Source of the DNA: SH-MAG3 sp036374995
GTDB lineage: Bacteria > Gemmatimonadota > Gemmatimonadetes > Longimicrobiales > RSA9
Length of the DNA: 64,000 nt
Assembly (NCBI GenBank): GCA_036374995.1
Contig: DASUSS010000152.1
Span: forward strand, 1-64,000
Direction: 5' to 3'
The position numbers were made by a program, and so were the translations under genes. The notes beneath the pieces were generated by a model, which did no database searches, was not told the DNA's origin, and was given only the letters and a program-made list of their open reading frames with translations. This document shows, piece after piece, positions 25,592 through 34,390 of this stretch; within the stretch, counting starts at the first letter, position 1; each line of letters opens with the position of its first letter.

Positions 25592-27544
25592 ATGAACGGG
25601 AGCACAATGGCGAACAACGACCCGAAGAAGCGCGAGTATTCCGCCGGCCAGATCCAGGTCCTGAAGGGGCTGGAGGCGGTCCGGAAGCGGCCCGGCATGT
25701 ACATCGGCTCGACGAGCGCGCGCGGACTGCACCACCTCGTCTACGAGGTCGTCGACAACTCGGTGGACGAGGCGCTGGCGGGCTACTGCACGCATATCGA
25801 AGTCACGATCCACGAGGACGACTCGATCACCGTCGTGGATGACGGCCGCGGCATCCCGGTCGACATGCACCCGACGGAGCGCAAGCCCGCGGTCGAAGTC
25901 GCACTCACCATGCTGCACGCGGGCGGTAAGTTCGACAAGGACAGCTACAAGGTGTCCGGCGGCCTGCATGGCGTCGGCGTCAGCGTCGTCAACGCGCTCT
26001 CCGAGGAGCTCACTGTCGAGGTGCGTCGCGACGGGAAGGTCTACAGCCAGCGCTATGCGCGCGGCGACAAGCAGACGGATCTCGAGGTCACCGGCAGGAC
26101 GAAGGAGACGGGCACGACGATCTGGTTCAAGCCGGACTCCCGGATCTTCACCGAGCTGCGCTACAACTTCGATACGCTGTCCAACCGCCTGCGCGAGCTC
26201 GCATTCCTGAACCGCGGCCTGAAGATCTCGCTCACCGACGAGCGCGAGGAGTCTGCCCGCACGGAGATCTATCACTACAAGGGCGGCATCATCGAGTTCG
26301 TCGAGTTCCTGCGCGGCACGCGCAAGCCGCTGCACGCGAAGGTCGTCTACATCGAGGCCGAGCGCGAGGAGGCGGACATCCAGCTCGCGTTCCAGTACGA
26401 TGATGGCTACAACGAGAATACGTTCACGTTCGTCAACAACATCAACACGCACGAAGGCGGCACGCATCTGACGGGGTTCAAGGCCGCACTCACCCGCACG
26501 CTGAACGATTATGCCCGCAAGGCGAACGTGCTGAAGAAGGACCTCGACTCGCTGTCGGGCGAGGACATCCGCGAGGGTCTCACGTGCGTGCTGTCGGTGA
26601 AGGTGAAGGAACCGCAGTTCGAGGGTCAGACGAAGACGAAGCTCGGCAACTCGGAGGTCCGCGGCGCGGTCGAGCAGGTCGTGAACGACAAGCTGTCGAC
26701 GTTCCTCGAGGAGAACCCGTCGGTCGCGAAGACGATCATCGAGAAGGCGCTCCAGGCGGCACGCGCGCGGCTGGCTGCACGCAAGGCGCGCGAGCTGGTG
26801 CGCCGCAAGAACGCGCTCGAGGGCATGGTGCTGCCCGGCAAGCTCGCCGACTGCGCGATCACCGATCCCGCCATGTGCGAGATCTACCTGGTCGAGGGCG
26901 ACTCCGCCGGCGGCAGTGCGAAGCAGGGTCGCGATCGCAACTACCAGGCGATCCTGCCGCTGCGCGGCAAGATCCTGAACGTCGAGCGCGCGCGGCTGGA
27001 CAAGATCCTGTCGAACGAGGAGATCCGCACGATCATCGCCGCACTCGGCACGGGTATCGGCGAGGACGAGTTCAGCACGAAGAATGCGCGCTACGGCAAG
27101 GTCATCATCATGACCGACGCGGATGTGGACGGCGCCCACATCCGCACGCTGCTCCTCACGTTCTTCTACCGCCACATGCGGCAGCTGATCGAGGAGGGGA
27201 TGGTGTACATTGCACAGCCGCCGCTCTTCCGCGTCGCGCGCGGCAAGGAAGAGCACTATGCGTACACGGAGGAAGAGCGGGATTCGTTGCTCGCGCGCAT
27301 GAACGGCGGCGGCGATGGCAAGCGCAGTGTCGTCGTGCAGCGCTACAAGGGTCTCGGCGAGATGAACCCGGAGCAGCTGTGGAAGACGACGATGGATCCG
27401 GAGACGCGCACGATCCTCCAGGTCACGCTCGAGGATGCCGTCGATGCGGATTCGGTCTTCAGCACACTCATGGGTGACGAGGTCGAGCCGCGCCGCCAGT
27501 TCATCGAGAAGAACGCGGCGTACGTGAAGAATCTGGACGTGTGA
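25592..27544 (+). CDS. gyrB: DNA gyrase subunit B
   Basis: 650 residues. ATPase subunit of gyrase, which introduces negative supercoils with GyrA. The GHKL ATPase motifs are EVVDNSVDEALAG, VVDDGRGIPVD and GGLHGVGVSVVNALS. The TOPRIM domain has EGDSAGGSAKQGR and MTDADVDGAHIRTLLL, and the C-terminus has QRYKGLGEMNPEQLW. Length is that of a complete GyrB. The start is ATG 25592 or the ATG five codons later, which has GGGAG in front. A mobile cassette has inserted only eight bases after the stop, so any native terminator is displaced. Confidence 0.97.
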   Translation: MNGSTMANNDPKKREYSAGQIQVLKGLEAVRKRPGMYIGSTSARGLHHLVYEVVDNSVDEALAGYCTHIEVTIHEDDSITVVDDGRGIPVDMHPTERKPAVEVALTMLHAGGKFDKDSYKVSGGLHGVGVSVVNALSEELTVEVRRDGKVYSQRYARGDKQTDLEVTGRTKETGTTIWFKPDSRIFTELRYNFDTLSNRLRELAFLNRGLKISLTDEREESARTEIYHYKGGIIEFVEFLRGTRKPLHAKVVYIEAEREEADIQLAFQYDDGYNENTFTFVNNINTHEGGTHLTGFKAALTRTLNDYARKANVLKKDLDSLSGEDIREGLTCVLSVKVKEPQFEGQTKTKLGNSEVRGAVEQVVNDKLSTFLEENPSVAKTIIEKALQAARARLAARKARELVRRKNALEGMVLPGKLADCAITDPAMCEIYLVEGDSAGGSAKQGRDRNYQAILPLRGKILNVERARLDKILSNEEIRTIIAALGTGIGEDEFSTKNARYGKVIIMTDADVDGAHIRTLLLTFFYRHMRQLIEEGMVYIAQPPLFRVARGKEEHYAYTEEERDSLLARMNGGGDGKRSVVVQRYKGLGEMNPEQLWKTTMDPETRTILQVTLEDAVDADSVFSTLMGDEVEPRRQFIEKNAAYVKNLDV

Positions 27545-27546
27545 TT

Positions 27547-27552
27547 CCCGTG
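27547..27552. repeat. Target-site duplication, left copy (CCCGTG)
   Basis: CCCGTG stands directly outside the left inverted end of the cassette. The same six bases, in the same orientation, stand directly outside the right end at 29297-29302. This is the signature of a transposition event. Confidence 0.65.
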
Positions 27553-27598
27553 TGTCGTGTCGGATAAGTCTTGGGGCGAATCTTTGATAAGTTTTGGG
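27553..27598 (+). repeat. Left terminal inverted repeat
   Basis: 46 bases with two GATAAG blocks 22 bases apart (27563 and 27585 onward). It matches the reverse complement of the right end at 43 of 46 positions; the differences are at positions 10, 18 and 30, all transitions. Confidence 0.75.
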
Positions 27599-27620
27599 TG
27601 GGTCAGTGTCGGCTCCACAT

Positions 27621-27648
27621 AGCCCGGCCGCACGGCCTTGGCCGGGCT
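27621..27648. repeat. Hairpin inside the cassette
   Basis: AGCCCGGCC and GGCCGGGCT form a perfect 9-bp stem around a 10-base loop, shortly inside the left end. No T-run follows. It may block read-through transcription from gyrB or be a protein site. The rest of 27650-28043 shows no convincing gene or promoter. Confidence 0.42.
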
Positions 27649-28043
27649 CGCCGCTGCAAACTCGCTATGCGGGGGCGGGCCACGCTGCCGACGCAGTTGT
27701 GTGGTCCCCCCCTTGGCGCAGACGCACAACGCCAGCTCGGCAAGCGAGGTCCAGAGGTGTTGGCAACAGCACCCCATGGTAGCTAGTGAGCCACCCGGAC
27801 GCTTCGTCGCGCCCGTCGAGAACATGAGCGGCGAGTTCCGCCACGCACGTGCGGGATTCATGCGCGAGTTCGGAAATCCGTCCGTTTCTAATTGAAAAGT
27901 GGGCGGCGCTCCGGATGTGTACGCTTCGGCCCACGACGCGACAACCGTCGGGCACGTTACATGCTGCCCACGCGAACGGCCCCGAACCGACGTGCGCTCC
28001 CCGGCTGAGCCTGACATTGACAACCTCAAACCGGAGGACACGG

Positions 28044-28868
28044 ATGAGAGTCCGATCGCTCACCAGCATTGCGGCGGCGGCGTTCGCCCTCGCAACCGTC
28101 GCCGCCTGCGACACGCCTACCGGAACCGACGGAGCCATCGGCCCGACAACCCCCTTCCTCAGTCGATTTACGCTCGACCTGCCGCAGGATCCGGTGTTCC
28201 TCAACCCGGCCGACGCGGCCGCCGACCCCAACCCGTGGTTCCCGCTCGTACCGGGTACGAGCTGGACCTACGAGGCCGAGACAGAGGACGGAGTGGAGAC
28301 CACGGTGGACGCCGTCACGGGTGACACCCGCGAGGTTGATGGCGTCGAGGCAACGGTCGTTCGCGACGAGGTGTACCTGGAGGGCGAACTGATCGAGCTG
28401 ACATTCGATTGGTACGCGCAGGACACCGACGGCAACGTCTGGTACATGGGTGAGGCGTCGTGCGAATGGGAGCCGGGAGACTACCAGGAGGGCGACGAAT
28501 ACGAAGAGGGTTGCGGCGAAGCCGGCGATCCCGCCGGTTCGTGGGAAGCCGGTGTGGATGGCGCGGAAGCGGGGATCATCATGTGGGCGAACCCGCTCGA
28601 CCATAAGGGCAAGGCGTACCGGCAGGAGTACTACGAGGGCGAAGCCGAGGACATGGCCAAGGTCCTGCACGCCGGCCTCACCGTCTCCGTCCCGGCCGGT
28701 ACCTTCGCGAACTGCATTGAGACCATGGACTGGACGCCGCTTGAGCCGGGCTCGCGGGAGCACAAGTTCTACTGCGCGGGGTACGGAATGGTCCTCGAGG
28801 TGCAGTCGCAGGGCGGCCGCATCCGCAACGAGCTCGTGGGGTACGCCGGACTCCCCGTGGAGTTCTGA
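28044..28868 (+). CDS. Secreted lipoprotein, cassette cargo
   Basis: 274 residues. The lipoprotein signal ends ALATVAAC (Cys ~22). The mature part begins with a Thr/Gly linker, then NPWFPLVPGTSWTYEAE, a block found in a broad family of secreted bacterial proteins of unknown function. The centre is very acidic (Asp/Glu-rich, with a Cys pair CEWEPGD...GCGE), and a further Cys pair occurs near FANCIETM and KFYCAGYG. GGAGG precedes the ATG at 28044. It is the only gene in the mobile cassette and has no obvious promoter of its own. Confidence 0.8.
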   Translation: MRVRSLTSIAAAAFALATVAACDTPTGTDGAIGPTTPFLSRFTLDLPQDPVFLNPADAAADPNPWFPLVPGTSWTYEAETEDGVETTVDAVTGDTREVDGVEATVVRDEVYLEGELIELTFDWYAQDTDGNVWYMGEASCEWEPGDYQEGDEYEEGCGEAGDPAGSWEAGVDGAEAGIIMWANPLDHKGKAYRQEYYEGEAEDMAKVLHAGLTVSVPAGTFANCIETMDWTPLEPGSREHKFYCAGYGMVLEVQSQGGRIRNELVGYAGLPVEF

Positions 28869-29126
28869 GCGCCGGTATTCACGTCTGTTAGCGGGTCTGG
28901 GTTCGTGGTCCACGATTGTGCGGAGTCGGCGGAGCGCAGGTATCCGCCACGAGAGTGGCCCACGAGTCCTGCGACGAGGGCGGCGGTGCGTCGTTGTTCT
29001 GCCGAGACCGAGTGCCCTGGGCGGCCCAGACCCGACCTGTGTACCTACCACTTTAATCCTAGAACCAGTTTATTCTCGTATGTTCGACAAATGGATTTTC
29101 CGCCACGACACTCGACCTGTGCGATA

Positions 29127-29161
29127 AGGGCCCGACAACCTCTTCGTGGTTGACAGGCCCT
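29127..29161 (+). terminator. Hairpin terminator after the cargo gene
   Basis: A 14-bp stem (29127-29140 with 29148-29161, two mismatches) around the loop TCTTCGT, followed by a T-rich stretch (CTGTATTCATTTCTTTG). It lies between the cargo gene and the right end and probably ends its transcript. Confidence 0.5.
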
Positions 29162-29180
29162 CTGTATTCATTTCTTTGAA

Positions 29181-29286
29181 CTTATCTGAAACCGCCTGGC
29201 CGGACTTTTCTAAAACGGTTCGTCGGACTTATCTGCGGCCACCCCTATCCCCCAAAACTTATCAAAAATTCGCCCCAAAACTTATC
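29181..29286 (-). repeat. Iterated subterminal repeats at the right end
   Basis: CTTATC occurs at 29181, 29228, 29258 and 29281, and the variant CTTTTC at 29205. The steps are 24, 23, 30 and 23 bases. Each copy reads about CGGACTTATCTG or CAAAACTTATC. Regular spacing near two helical turns suggests transposase-binding sites. Confidence 0.55.
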
Positions 29287-29296
29287 TGACACGACA
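29251..29296 (-). repeat. Right terminal inverted repeat
   Basis: Inverted partner of the left end. Read on the minus strand it starts TGTCGTGTCAGATAAG. The outermost bases on the plus strand are ...CGACA, followed directly by the CCCGTG duplication. Confidence 0.75.
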
Positions 29297-29302
29297 CCCG
29301 TG
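29297..29302. repeat. Target-site duplication, right copy (CCCGTG)
   Basis: Direct repeat of 27547-27552. Removing the cassette and one copy would leave gyrB followed directly by the amidohydrolase leader. Confidence 0.65.
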
Positions 29303-29377
29303 TTGTTGGAGCGTGCGGTCGAGGACCCTGCTCCGACGCGACGATCCCGGTCGGCGTCGTTCCGGAGGATATTGATC

Positions 29378-31057
29378 ATGCGCCCGAATACCCGTTGCGC
29401 GATGGCGATCGTGGGCCTGCTCTGCATGCTCGTGCCGGGCATGCTGCAGGCGCAGTCGACGCGTTCGGCCACGCCGCCGGCAATCCTCCTGCGACATGCG
29501 ACACTGCTCGACGGCCAGAGCGCGAATCCGCAGGTGGACGTAGCGATCATGATCCGCGGCGGACGGATCGAGAATATCCAGGCCGATCACGATGGAGCTG
29601 CACCGATCGGCAGCGCGTCGGATTCGGTGATCGACCTTCGCGGAGCGTGGGTCATGCCCGGCCTGATCGACGCACACGCGCACCTCGGCGTCTCCCGGAT
29701 GTGGGGTGAGCCTGACAGCATCGCGGCGCAACGTGCGCTCGACGGGGGCGTGACGACGGTGCGTTCCATGGGCAACGTCCCCGGATTCGGTGACGTGGCG
29801 CTCAGGCATCTCTTTCTCGAAGGCGGTGCCCGCCTTCCACGCGTGCTTGCCGCCGGGGAATGGGTCATCCCCGTCGTGAGCGAGGACTGGATTCACGATT
29901 TCCCGACGATACGATCGCTTCTCGCTCCCGCCACCCCGGCGGATAGTGCGCAGCGTCTGTTTCCCGGCCCGGGCTGGCGGCTGGGCGGGAACGCCGCCGC
30001 GATCGACAGCACCGTCGCGTTGCTGGCGGCGCGAGGGGCGGACTGGGTGAAAGTGTTCGCCACGGGTCGAGCGGGCACCGCCAGATCCGACCCGCAGACT
30101 TCCCTCCTCGGCGAGAGCGACCTGCGCGCAGCTGTGGTCGCGGCTCGACGGCGGGGCCTGCGCGTCGCCGCGCACGCATACACCGACGAGGGCATCCGGG
30201 CCGCGGTACTCGCGGGCGCCCGCACCATCGAGCACGGCGCGTTCGTGTCGGAAGAGACGCTCCGTGTGATGCGCGAACATGGCACCTGCCTCGTGCCGAC
30301 GCTCAGCGCCTTCGACGAGCCGTCGCCGGACTCCGTGGTTCGTGCCCGTGCGGGGGAGATGCGTTCCGCCGCGCAGCGCGCGGTCCGTCAGGCCCACGAC
30401 CTCGGCGTGCCGGTCATCGCGGGTACGGACATGCCGTACGCACCTGGCGGACGGGGAGTGGTCGCGGAGTTGCTCGCGTTGACGGAAGCCGGACTCGGCC
30501 CGGACGAGGCGCTCCGCGCCGCGACCTCGCACGCCGCGGCCTGTCTCGGCATCGCCGACCGGACTGGCACCGTGACGGCCGGCCTCGACGCCGACCTGCT
30601 CGTGCTCGACGGCGATCCACGCTCGGACCTGTCTCTTCTCGATCGGCCGAAATTCGTGATCCTGCGCGGGCGGCTCGTCCGCCGCGTGCCGGTCGCGGAA
30701 ATCATCCGGGCGGTGCTCGAAAGCGAGGGGATCGAGGCCGCCCGCGAGCGCGTCCGCGCGCTGCACGGGTCGCGCGACGACTCGCTCCGCTATGGGGAAT
30801 TCGAGCTGATCGGTCTCGCTGTCCAACTGGCGACAGTCCGGCGCGTACCCGAAGCCCTCGCGATGTTCGAGATCAACGTCGAGGTGTATCCCGAGTCCCC
30901 GAATGCGTGGGACGCCCTCGGCCAGGCTTTTCTCATGGTTCGACGACCCGAGGATGCGCGACGGGCATTCGTGCGGGCCGTCGAGCTTGCCGAGGAACAA
31001 GGCCATCCGCGACTACCGGAGTTTCGTGCGAAACTGGACCGCCTGCCACGCCAATAG
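29378..31057 (+). CDS. Exported amidohydrolase (imidazolonepropionase-like)
   Basis: 559 residues. A signal peptide (about 1-26, ending MLQAQ) directs export. The amidohydrolase barrel follows with the metal ligands DAHAHLG, a Lys in WVKVFATG (possible carboxylated bridge), His in VAAHAYTDEG, His in TIEHGAF and Asp in AGTDMPYAPGG, so it should hold metal and be active. The last ~90 residues form a TPR-like helical tail (EALAMFEINVEVYPESPNAW). The substrate is unknown; relatives cleave peptides or cyclic amides. GGAGG lies ten bases before the ATG. The cassette inserted just upstream. Confidence 0.92.
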   Translation: MRPNTRCAMAIVGLLCMLVPGMLQAQSTRSATPPAILLRHATLLDGQSANPQVDVAIMIRGGRIENIQADHDGAAPIGSASDSVIDLRGAWVMPGLIDAHAHLGVSRMWGEPDSIAAQRALDGGVTTVRSMGNVPGFGDVALRHLFLEGGARLPRVLAAGEWVIPVVSEDWIHDFPTIRSLLAPATPADSAQRLFPGPGWRLGGNAAAIDSTVALLAARGADWVKVFATGRAGTARSDPQTSLLGESDLRAAVVAARRRGLRVAAHAYTDEGIRAAVLAGARTIEHGAFVSEETLRVMREHGTCLVPTLSAFDEPSPDSVVRARAGEMRSAAQRAVRQAHDLGVPVIAGTDMPYAPGGRGVVAELLALTEAGLGPDEALRAATSHAAACLGIADRTGTVTAGLDADLLVLDGDPRSDLSLLDRPKFVILRGRLVRRVPVAEIIRAVLESEGIEAARERVRALHGSRDDSLRYGEFELIGLAVQLATVRRVPEALAMFEINVEVYPESPNAWDALGQAFLMVRRPEDARRAFVRAVELAEEQGHPRLPEFRAKLDRLPRQ

Positions 31058-31100
31058 CGAGCGGTAGAGCGACAAGGTCCGGGAACCTCAGCCGCTCCGC

Positions 31101-32831
31101 TCACGCGGTCCGCGCCCTCCGTTTCAGCCACTCCCGCCGCACGAGCCACGCCGCCGCGAGCACGGCGAGCACCATCAGCGGTCCGGTCACCAGCATGAAG
31201 ATCGCCCAGCGCCTGGTGCGATCGAAAGCGCGGATGTCCTCGGCCTCGTCGCGGATCCGCGCGAGGTGACCGAGCACATCGGCGTAGCCGTACCACCAGG
31301 CGTAGTCCGGGCTCATGTGGAACGCGCCCTTGTACGACTTGAGGTTCGAGAAGAAGAACATGTCGAAGTAATCGCGCTCGATGGCCGAGACGTTGAAGTA
31401 CAGGCCTGCCGGCCAGTGCTGCGCGAAGCCGGTCGGCAGCTCGATCGCGCTGAAGCGCGGGCCGGGCAGCAGCCCGGCGGCGAGCTGGCCGTGCCCCGCC
31501 TCGATGAGGCCGTCATCGTAGAGCCGGCCGAGGATCGCGCGCGCGTCCACGACCAGTGCATCACCGGCGAGCTTGTGCGCGTCCGCCGAGCGCAGGTAGT
31601 CGCGCGCCTTCACCTCGGAGTGGCAGGTGATGCAGACCTTCACCATCTCGTTGCGCCTGGCCTGATTTTCCTCGAGCGTGAGCAGGTCGGTCAGCTCGCC
31701 CGCTGCCGCCTGCGTGCCCATGCCCCAGATGATCTTGCGCGTCATGTTGTGACTCGACGCGCGACCGCCCTGCTCGTCGACGTAGAGCATGTGGCAGTAC
31801 GCGCACGTCGGTGTCTCCCATTCCGCCTCGGCGAGCGGAACTGTCCAGTCCCAGGAATCGCCACGCGCGGCATAGATCGATCCGTGCTTCGAGCTCATGT
31901 ACGCCTCGTAGTTCGGATGGTCCGGGCCCATGTGACACGTGTAGCACGCCTCCGGCTTGCGCGCTTCGTCGAGGCTGAACGCATGGCGCGTATGACAGGC
32001 GATGCAGCCATTGCGGTACTGGAGACTGCTGGTATCGATGTATCGCATCAGCGAGTCGCTCCACAGCGTGTCCGCCGTGGCGCCGGCCTGGGCGTGACAG
32101 GGGTCGCAACCCATCTCCATGACCTTACGCGGCATCTGCAGGTAGTTCGGCACGGCAATGTTGCGATCCCAGTTGATCCCGATGTCGCCCGGACCGGGGC
32201 CGTAGGAGTGACCCGCATCGAGCACGTGCTCCTGATAGATCGCGGGGTGGCAGGCCGCACAGCGCGTCTCCGACACGCGGCCCTTGCTGGCGGTGATCAC
32301 GCTGTGATCGGTGCCGTGGCAGTCGGCGCACGTGAGCTGCGGCTGCGGGAAGTCCACGCGCGGGTTCTGGATGCCCCCCTGGCCCATGGCGCTGCCGGCG
32401 AACTGGCGCACGATCACGGGATTGAGTGTGGCGTGGCACTCCGCGCACGAGGCCGCGGGCTGCTCGCCCGTGGGGACGTCGCGCCGGAGCGGGGGCGGTG
32501 CCGCGCCCAGCGCGCTGACGTAATCGTAGATCGATCTGAGCTCGGCGTCGGAGACTACGGCGGCGGGGAATGCGGGCATGATCCCGCGTGGCTCACGCAC
32601 CTGCGCCGTGAACTGATCGAACGCGAGCGCAGTCCGCGCAAGTGTGGGACCCACGCCGCCCTGTGCGCTCGCGCCGTGGCAGCCGAGGCAGCCTCTGGCC
32701 GTGTAGAGCCACTCGCCGGACCCCGGTTCCTGACCGCGGAGATCCGCAGCGGTGGACGCAACGAGGACCGGTACCACGGTGATCGCCGTCCTTGCCGAAA
32801 CCGCTCGGGAGACAATCCGTCGCATCTGCAT
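31101..32831 (-). CDS. Nine-heme cytochrome c: cytochrome c domain fused to an octaheme HAO-like domain
   Basis: 576 residues, exported (hydrophobic N-terminus to about residue 30) and anchored by a C-terminal helix (~541-566). Nine CxxCH sites: CLGCH (48), CAECH (129), CADCH (168), CAACH (191), CDPCH (242), CIACH (276), CYTCH (296), CAYCH (343), CITCH (400). The first belongs to a small class I cytochrome c domain with a possible axial Met (GIMPAFP). The other eight plus the tail block KGAFHMSPDYAWWYGYADV match the octaheme hydroxylamine oxidoreductase family. It may act on hydroxylamine, nitrite or another N or S compound; the direction is not known. AGGGGTGG supports ATG 32831; ATG 32825 is the alternative. 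Confidence 0.92.
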   Translation of the reverse strand: MQMRRIVSRAVSARTAITVVPVLVASTAADLRGQEPGSGEWLYTARGCLGCHGASAQGGVGPTLARTALAFDQFTAQVREPRGIMPAFPAAVVSDAELRSIYDYVSALGAAPPPLRRDVPTGEQPAASCAECHATLNPVIVRQFAGSAMGQGGIQNPRVDFPQPQLTCADCHGTDHSVITASKGRVSETRCAACHPAIYQEHVLDAGHSYGPGPGDIGINWDRNIAVPNYLQMPRKVMEMGCDPCHAQAGATADTLWSDSLMRYIDTSSLQYRNGCIACHTRHAFSLDEARKPEACYTCHMGPDHPNYEAYMSSKHGSIYAARGDSWDWTVPLAEAEWETPTCAYCHMLYVDEQGGRASSHNMTRKIIWGMGTQAAAGELTDLLTLEENQARRNEMVKVCITCHSEVKARDYLRSADAHKLAGDALVVDARAILGRLYDDGLIEAGHGQLAAGLLPGPRFSAIELPTGFAQHWPAGLYFNVSAIERDYFDMFFFSNLKSYKGAFHMSPDYAWWYGYADVLGHLARIRDEAEDIRAFDRTRRWAIFMLVTGPLMVLAVLAAAWLVRREWLKRRARTA

Positions 32832-32922
32832 CCACCCCTCCATGCATGAAACGTCCACGTGGTCGGCCGCAGGTCAGCAGGCGCATGTACGGTCGAGGCA
32901 GCTCCGTCGCGGGATCCGTCGA

Positions 32923-34296
32923 TCAGAGCGGCGCGAACCGGGCGGTGAAGTGCCGCAGTACGGGCGCCTGGTGCACGATGCGGAAGCCGCGGATGCTCGC
33001 GCGGTTCCGCCACACTTCGCAGATCACCTCGATCACGTAGTCGATGTGGCTCTGCGTATAGACGCGCCGCGGGATCGCCAGCCGGACCAGCTCGACGGGC
33101 GCCGTGGTCTCCGTGCCGGTGACGGGATCGCGGCGCCCGAACATCACGGTGCCGATCTCGACGGCGCGGATACCGCCGGCGCGGTACAGCTCGGCGACGA
33201 GCGCCTGCCCGGGCAGCTCCGGCGGCGGCACGTGCGGCAGGAAGCCGGCGGCATCGATGTAGATCGCATGGCCACCCGGCGGCTGGATGATGGGAACGCC
33301 CGCCGCCGCGATGTGCTCACCCAGATAACGCACGGAGGCCAGGCGGTAGTTCAGGTAGTCCTCGTCCACGACCTCCTGGAGTCCGACTGCGATCGCGTCC
33401 AGGTCGCGGCCGGCGAGTCCGCCGTACGTCGGGAACCCCTCGGTCAGGATCAGCAGATTCGTCTCCTGCTCCGCGTGCCGGTCGTTGTTCGTGCTGAGGA
33501 GTCCGCCGATGTTCGCGAGACCGTCCTTCTTCGCCGAGAACGTGCAGCCATCGGCGTGTGAGAAGATCTCGCGCGCGATGTCGCGGACGGTCCGACCGGC
33601 ATAGCCGCTCTCGCGCTCGCGGATCAGGTACGCGTTCTCGGCGAAGCGGCACGCATCGATGTAGAACGGGATGCCGTGCGTGCGGCACACGTCGCGCACC
33701 GCACGGATGTTCGCCATGGATGCGGGCTGCCCGCCGCCCGAGTTGTTCGTCAGCGTAATCATGCAGAGCGGGATGCGCTCGGCGCCCACCTCACCGATCA
33801 GCGACTCGAGCGCCGCGACATCCATGTTGCCCTTGAACGGAAACTGCGACTGCATGTCGCGCGACTCCGTACACGGCAGGTCGACCGCGCGCGCGCCGAC
33901 CGCCTCCACGTTCGCGCGCGTCGTGTCGAAGTGCGTGTTGTTCGGCACGACATCGCCCGGCCGGCACACCGTGCTGAACAGGATGCGCTCGGCCGCGCGA
34001 CCCTGGTGGGTGGGTATGACGTGGCGGAACCCGAACAGATCGCGGACGGCCTGCTCGAACCGGTACCAGGACCGGCTGCCGGCGTACGCCTCGTCGCCGC
34101 GCATCACCGCGGCCCACTGCTCGCCGCTCATCGCGGACGTGCCGCTGTCGGTGAGCAGATCGATCAGCACATCCTCCGAGCGTAGCAGGAAGACGTTGTA
34201 GCCCGCAGTGCGCAGGAACTCCCCGCGTTCCGATTGCGTAGTCATGCGGATGGGCTCGACGGCCTTGATGCGGAACGGCTCGATGATCGTTTTCAT
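32923..34296 (-). CDS. tnaA: Tryptophanase (beta-eliminating lyase)
   Basis: 457 residues. This PLP enzyme cleaves L-tryptophan to indole, pyruvate and ammonia. The PLP lysine is Lys257 in SAKKDGL. LLTDSGTSAMS, MRGDEAYAGSRS, IPTHQGRAAE, DACRFAENAYLI and EGFPTYGGLAGRD are all family blocks. Tyrosine phenol-lyase is the close alternative, but the C-terminal VRAVEIGTVMFG resembles tryptophanase rather than the MERG form of tyrosine phenol-lyase. No tnaC-like leader or tryptophan transporter is seen next to it. Confidence 0.94.
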   Translation of the reverse strand: MKTIIEPFRIKAVEPIRMTTQSERGEFLRTAGYNVFLLRSEDVLIDLLTDSGTSAMSGEQWAAVMRGDEAYAGSRSWYRFEQAVRDLFGFRHVIPTHQGRAAERILFSTVCRPGDVVPNNTHFDTTRANVEAVGARAVDLPCTESRDMQSQFPFKGNMDVAALESLIGEVGAERIPLCMITLTNNSGGGQPASMANIRAVRDVCRTHGIPFYIDACRFAENAYLIRERESGYAGRTVRDIAREIFSHADGCTFSAKKDGLANIGGLLSTNNDRHAEQETNLLILTEGFPTYGGLAGRDLDAIAVGLQEVVDEDYLNYRLASVRYLGEHIAAAGVPIIQPPGGHAIYIDAAGFLPHVPPPELPGQALVAELYRAGGIRAVEIGTVMFGRRDPVTGTETTAPVELVRLAIPRRVYTQSHIDYVIEVICEVWRNRASIRGFRIVHQAPVLRHFTARFAPL

Positions 34297-34390
34297 GAAC
34301 GCGCTGCCTGTCCCGGTTGAGGGTGACGTATTCTATCGCCCGGGCGCGGGACATGCATCACGGCTCTGCGACGTCAACCGGGGAGCGGGC

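Larger units (their letters stand above)
27553..29296. mobile_element. Transposase-less insertion cassette with lipoprotein cargo
   Basis: A 1744-bp unit bounded by 46-base terminal inverted repeats (27553-27598 and 29251-29296, three mismatches) and flanked by a 6-base direct repeat, CCCGTG. The ends begin TGTCGTGTC and finish CA, and carry repeated GATAAG blocks. TG/CA tips, multiple subterminal repeats and a 4-8 bp duplication are known traits of IS21-type elements, so IS21-like mobilisation is the best guess. No transposase or recombinase frame exists inside. The only gene is the lipoprotein at 28044-28868. It sits between gyrB and the amidohydrolase gene. Confidence 0.72.

Noticed and set aside
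27690..27740. Integron attC-like inverted repeat (GTTGTGTG ... CGCACAAC)
   Set aside because: Only part of the core sites match and no integrase or further cassettes exist. The transposon-type ends explain the element better.
28017..28022. TTGACA just before the cargo lipoprotein as its promoter
   Set aside because: A -10 at the right distance would fall on the start codon and no TATAAT-like box is there.
32125..32448. Alternative frames within the nine-heme cytochrome as a frameshift
   Set aside because: All nine heme motifs and the C-terminal anchor are in one uninterrupted frame, so nothing is broken.
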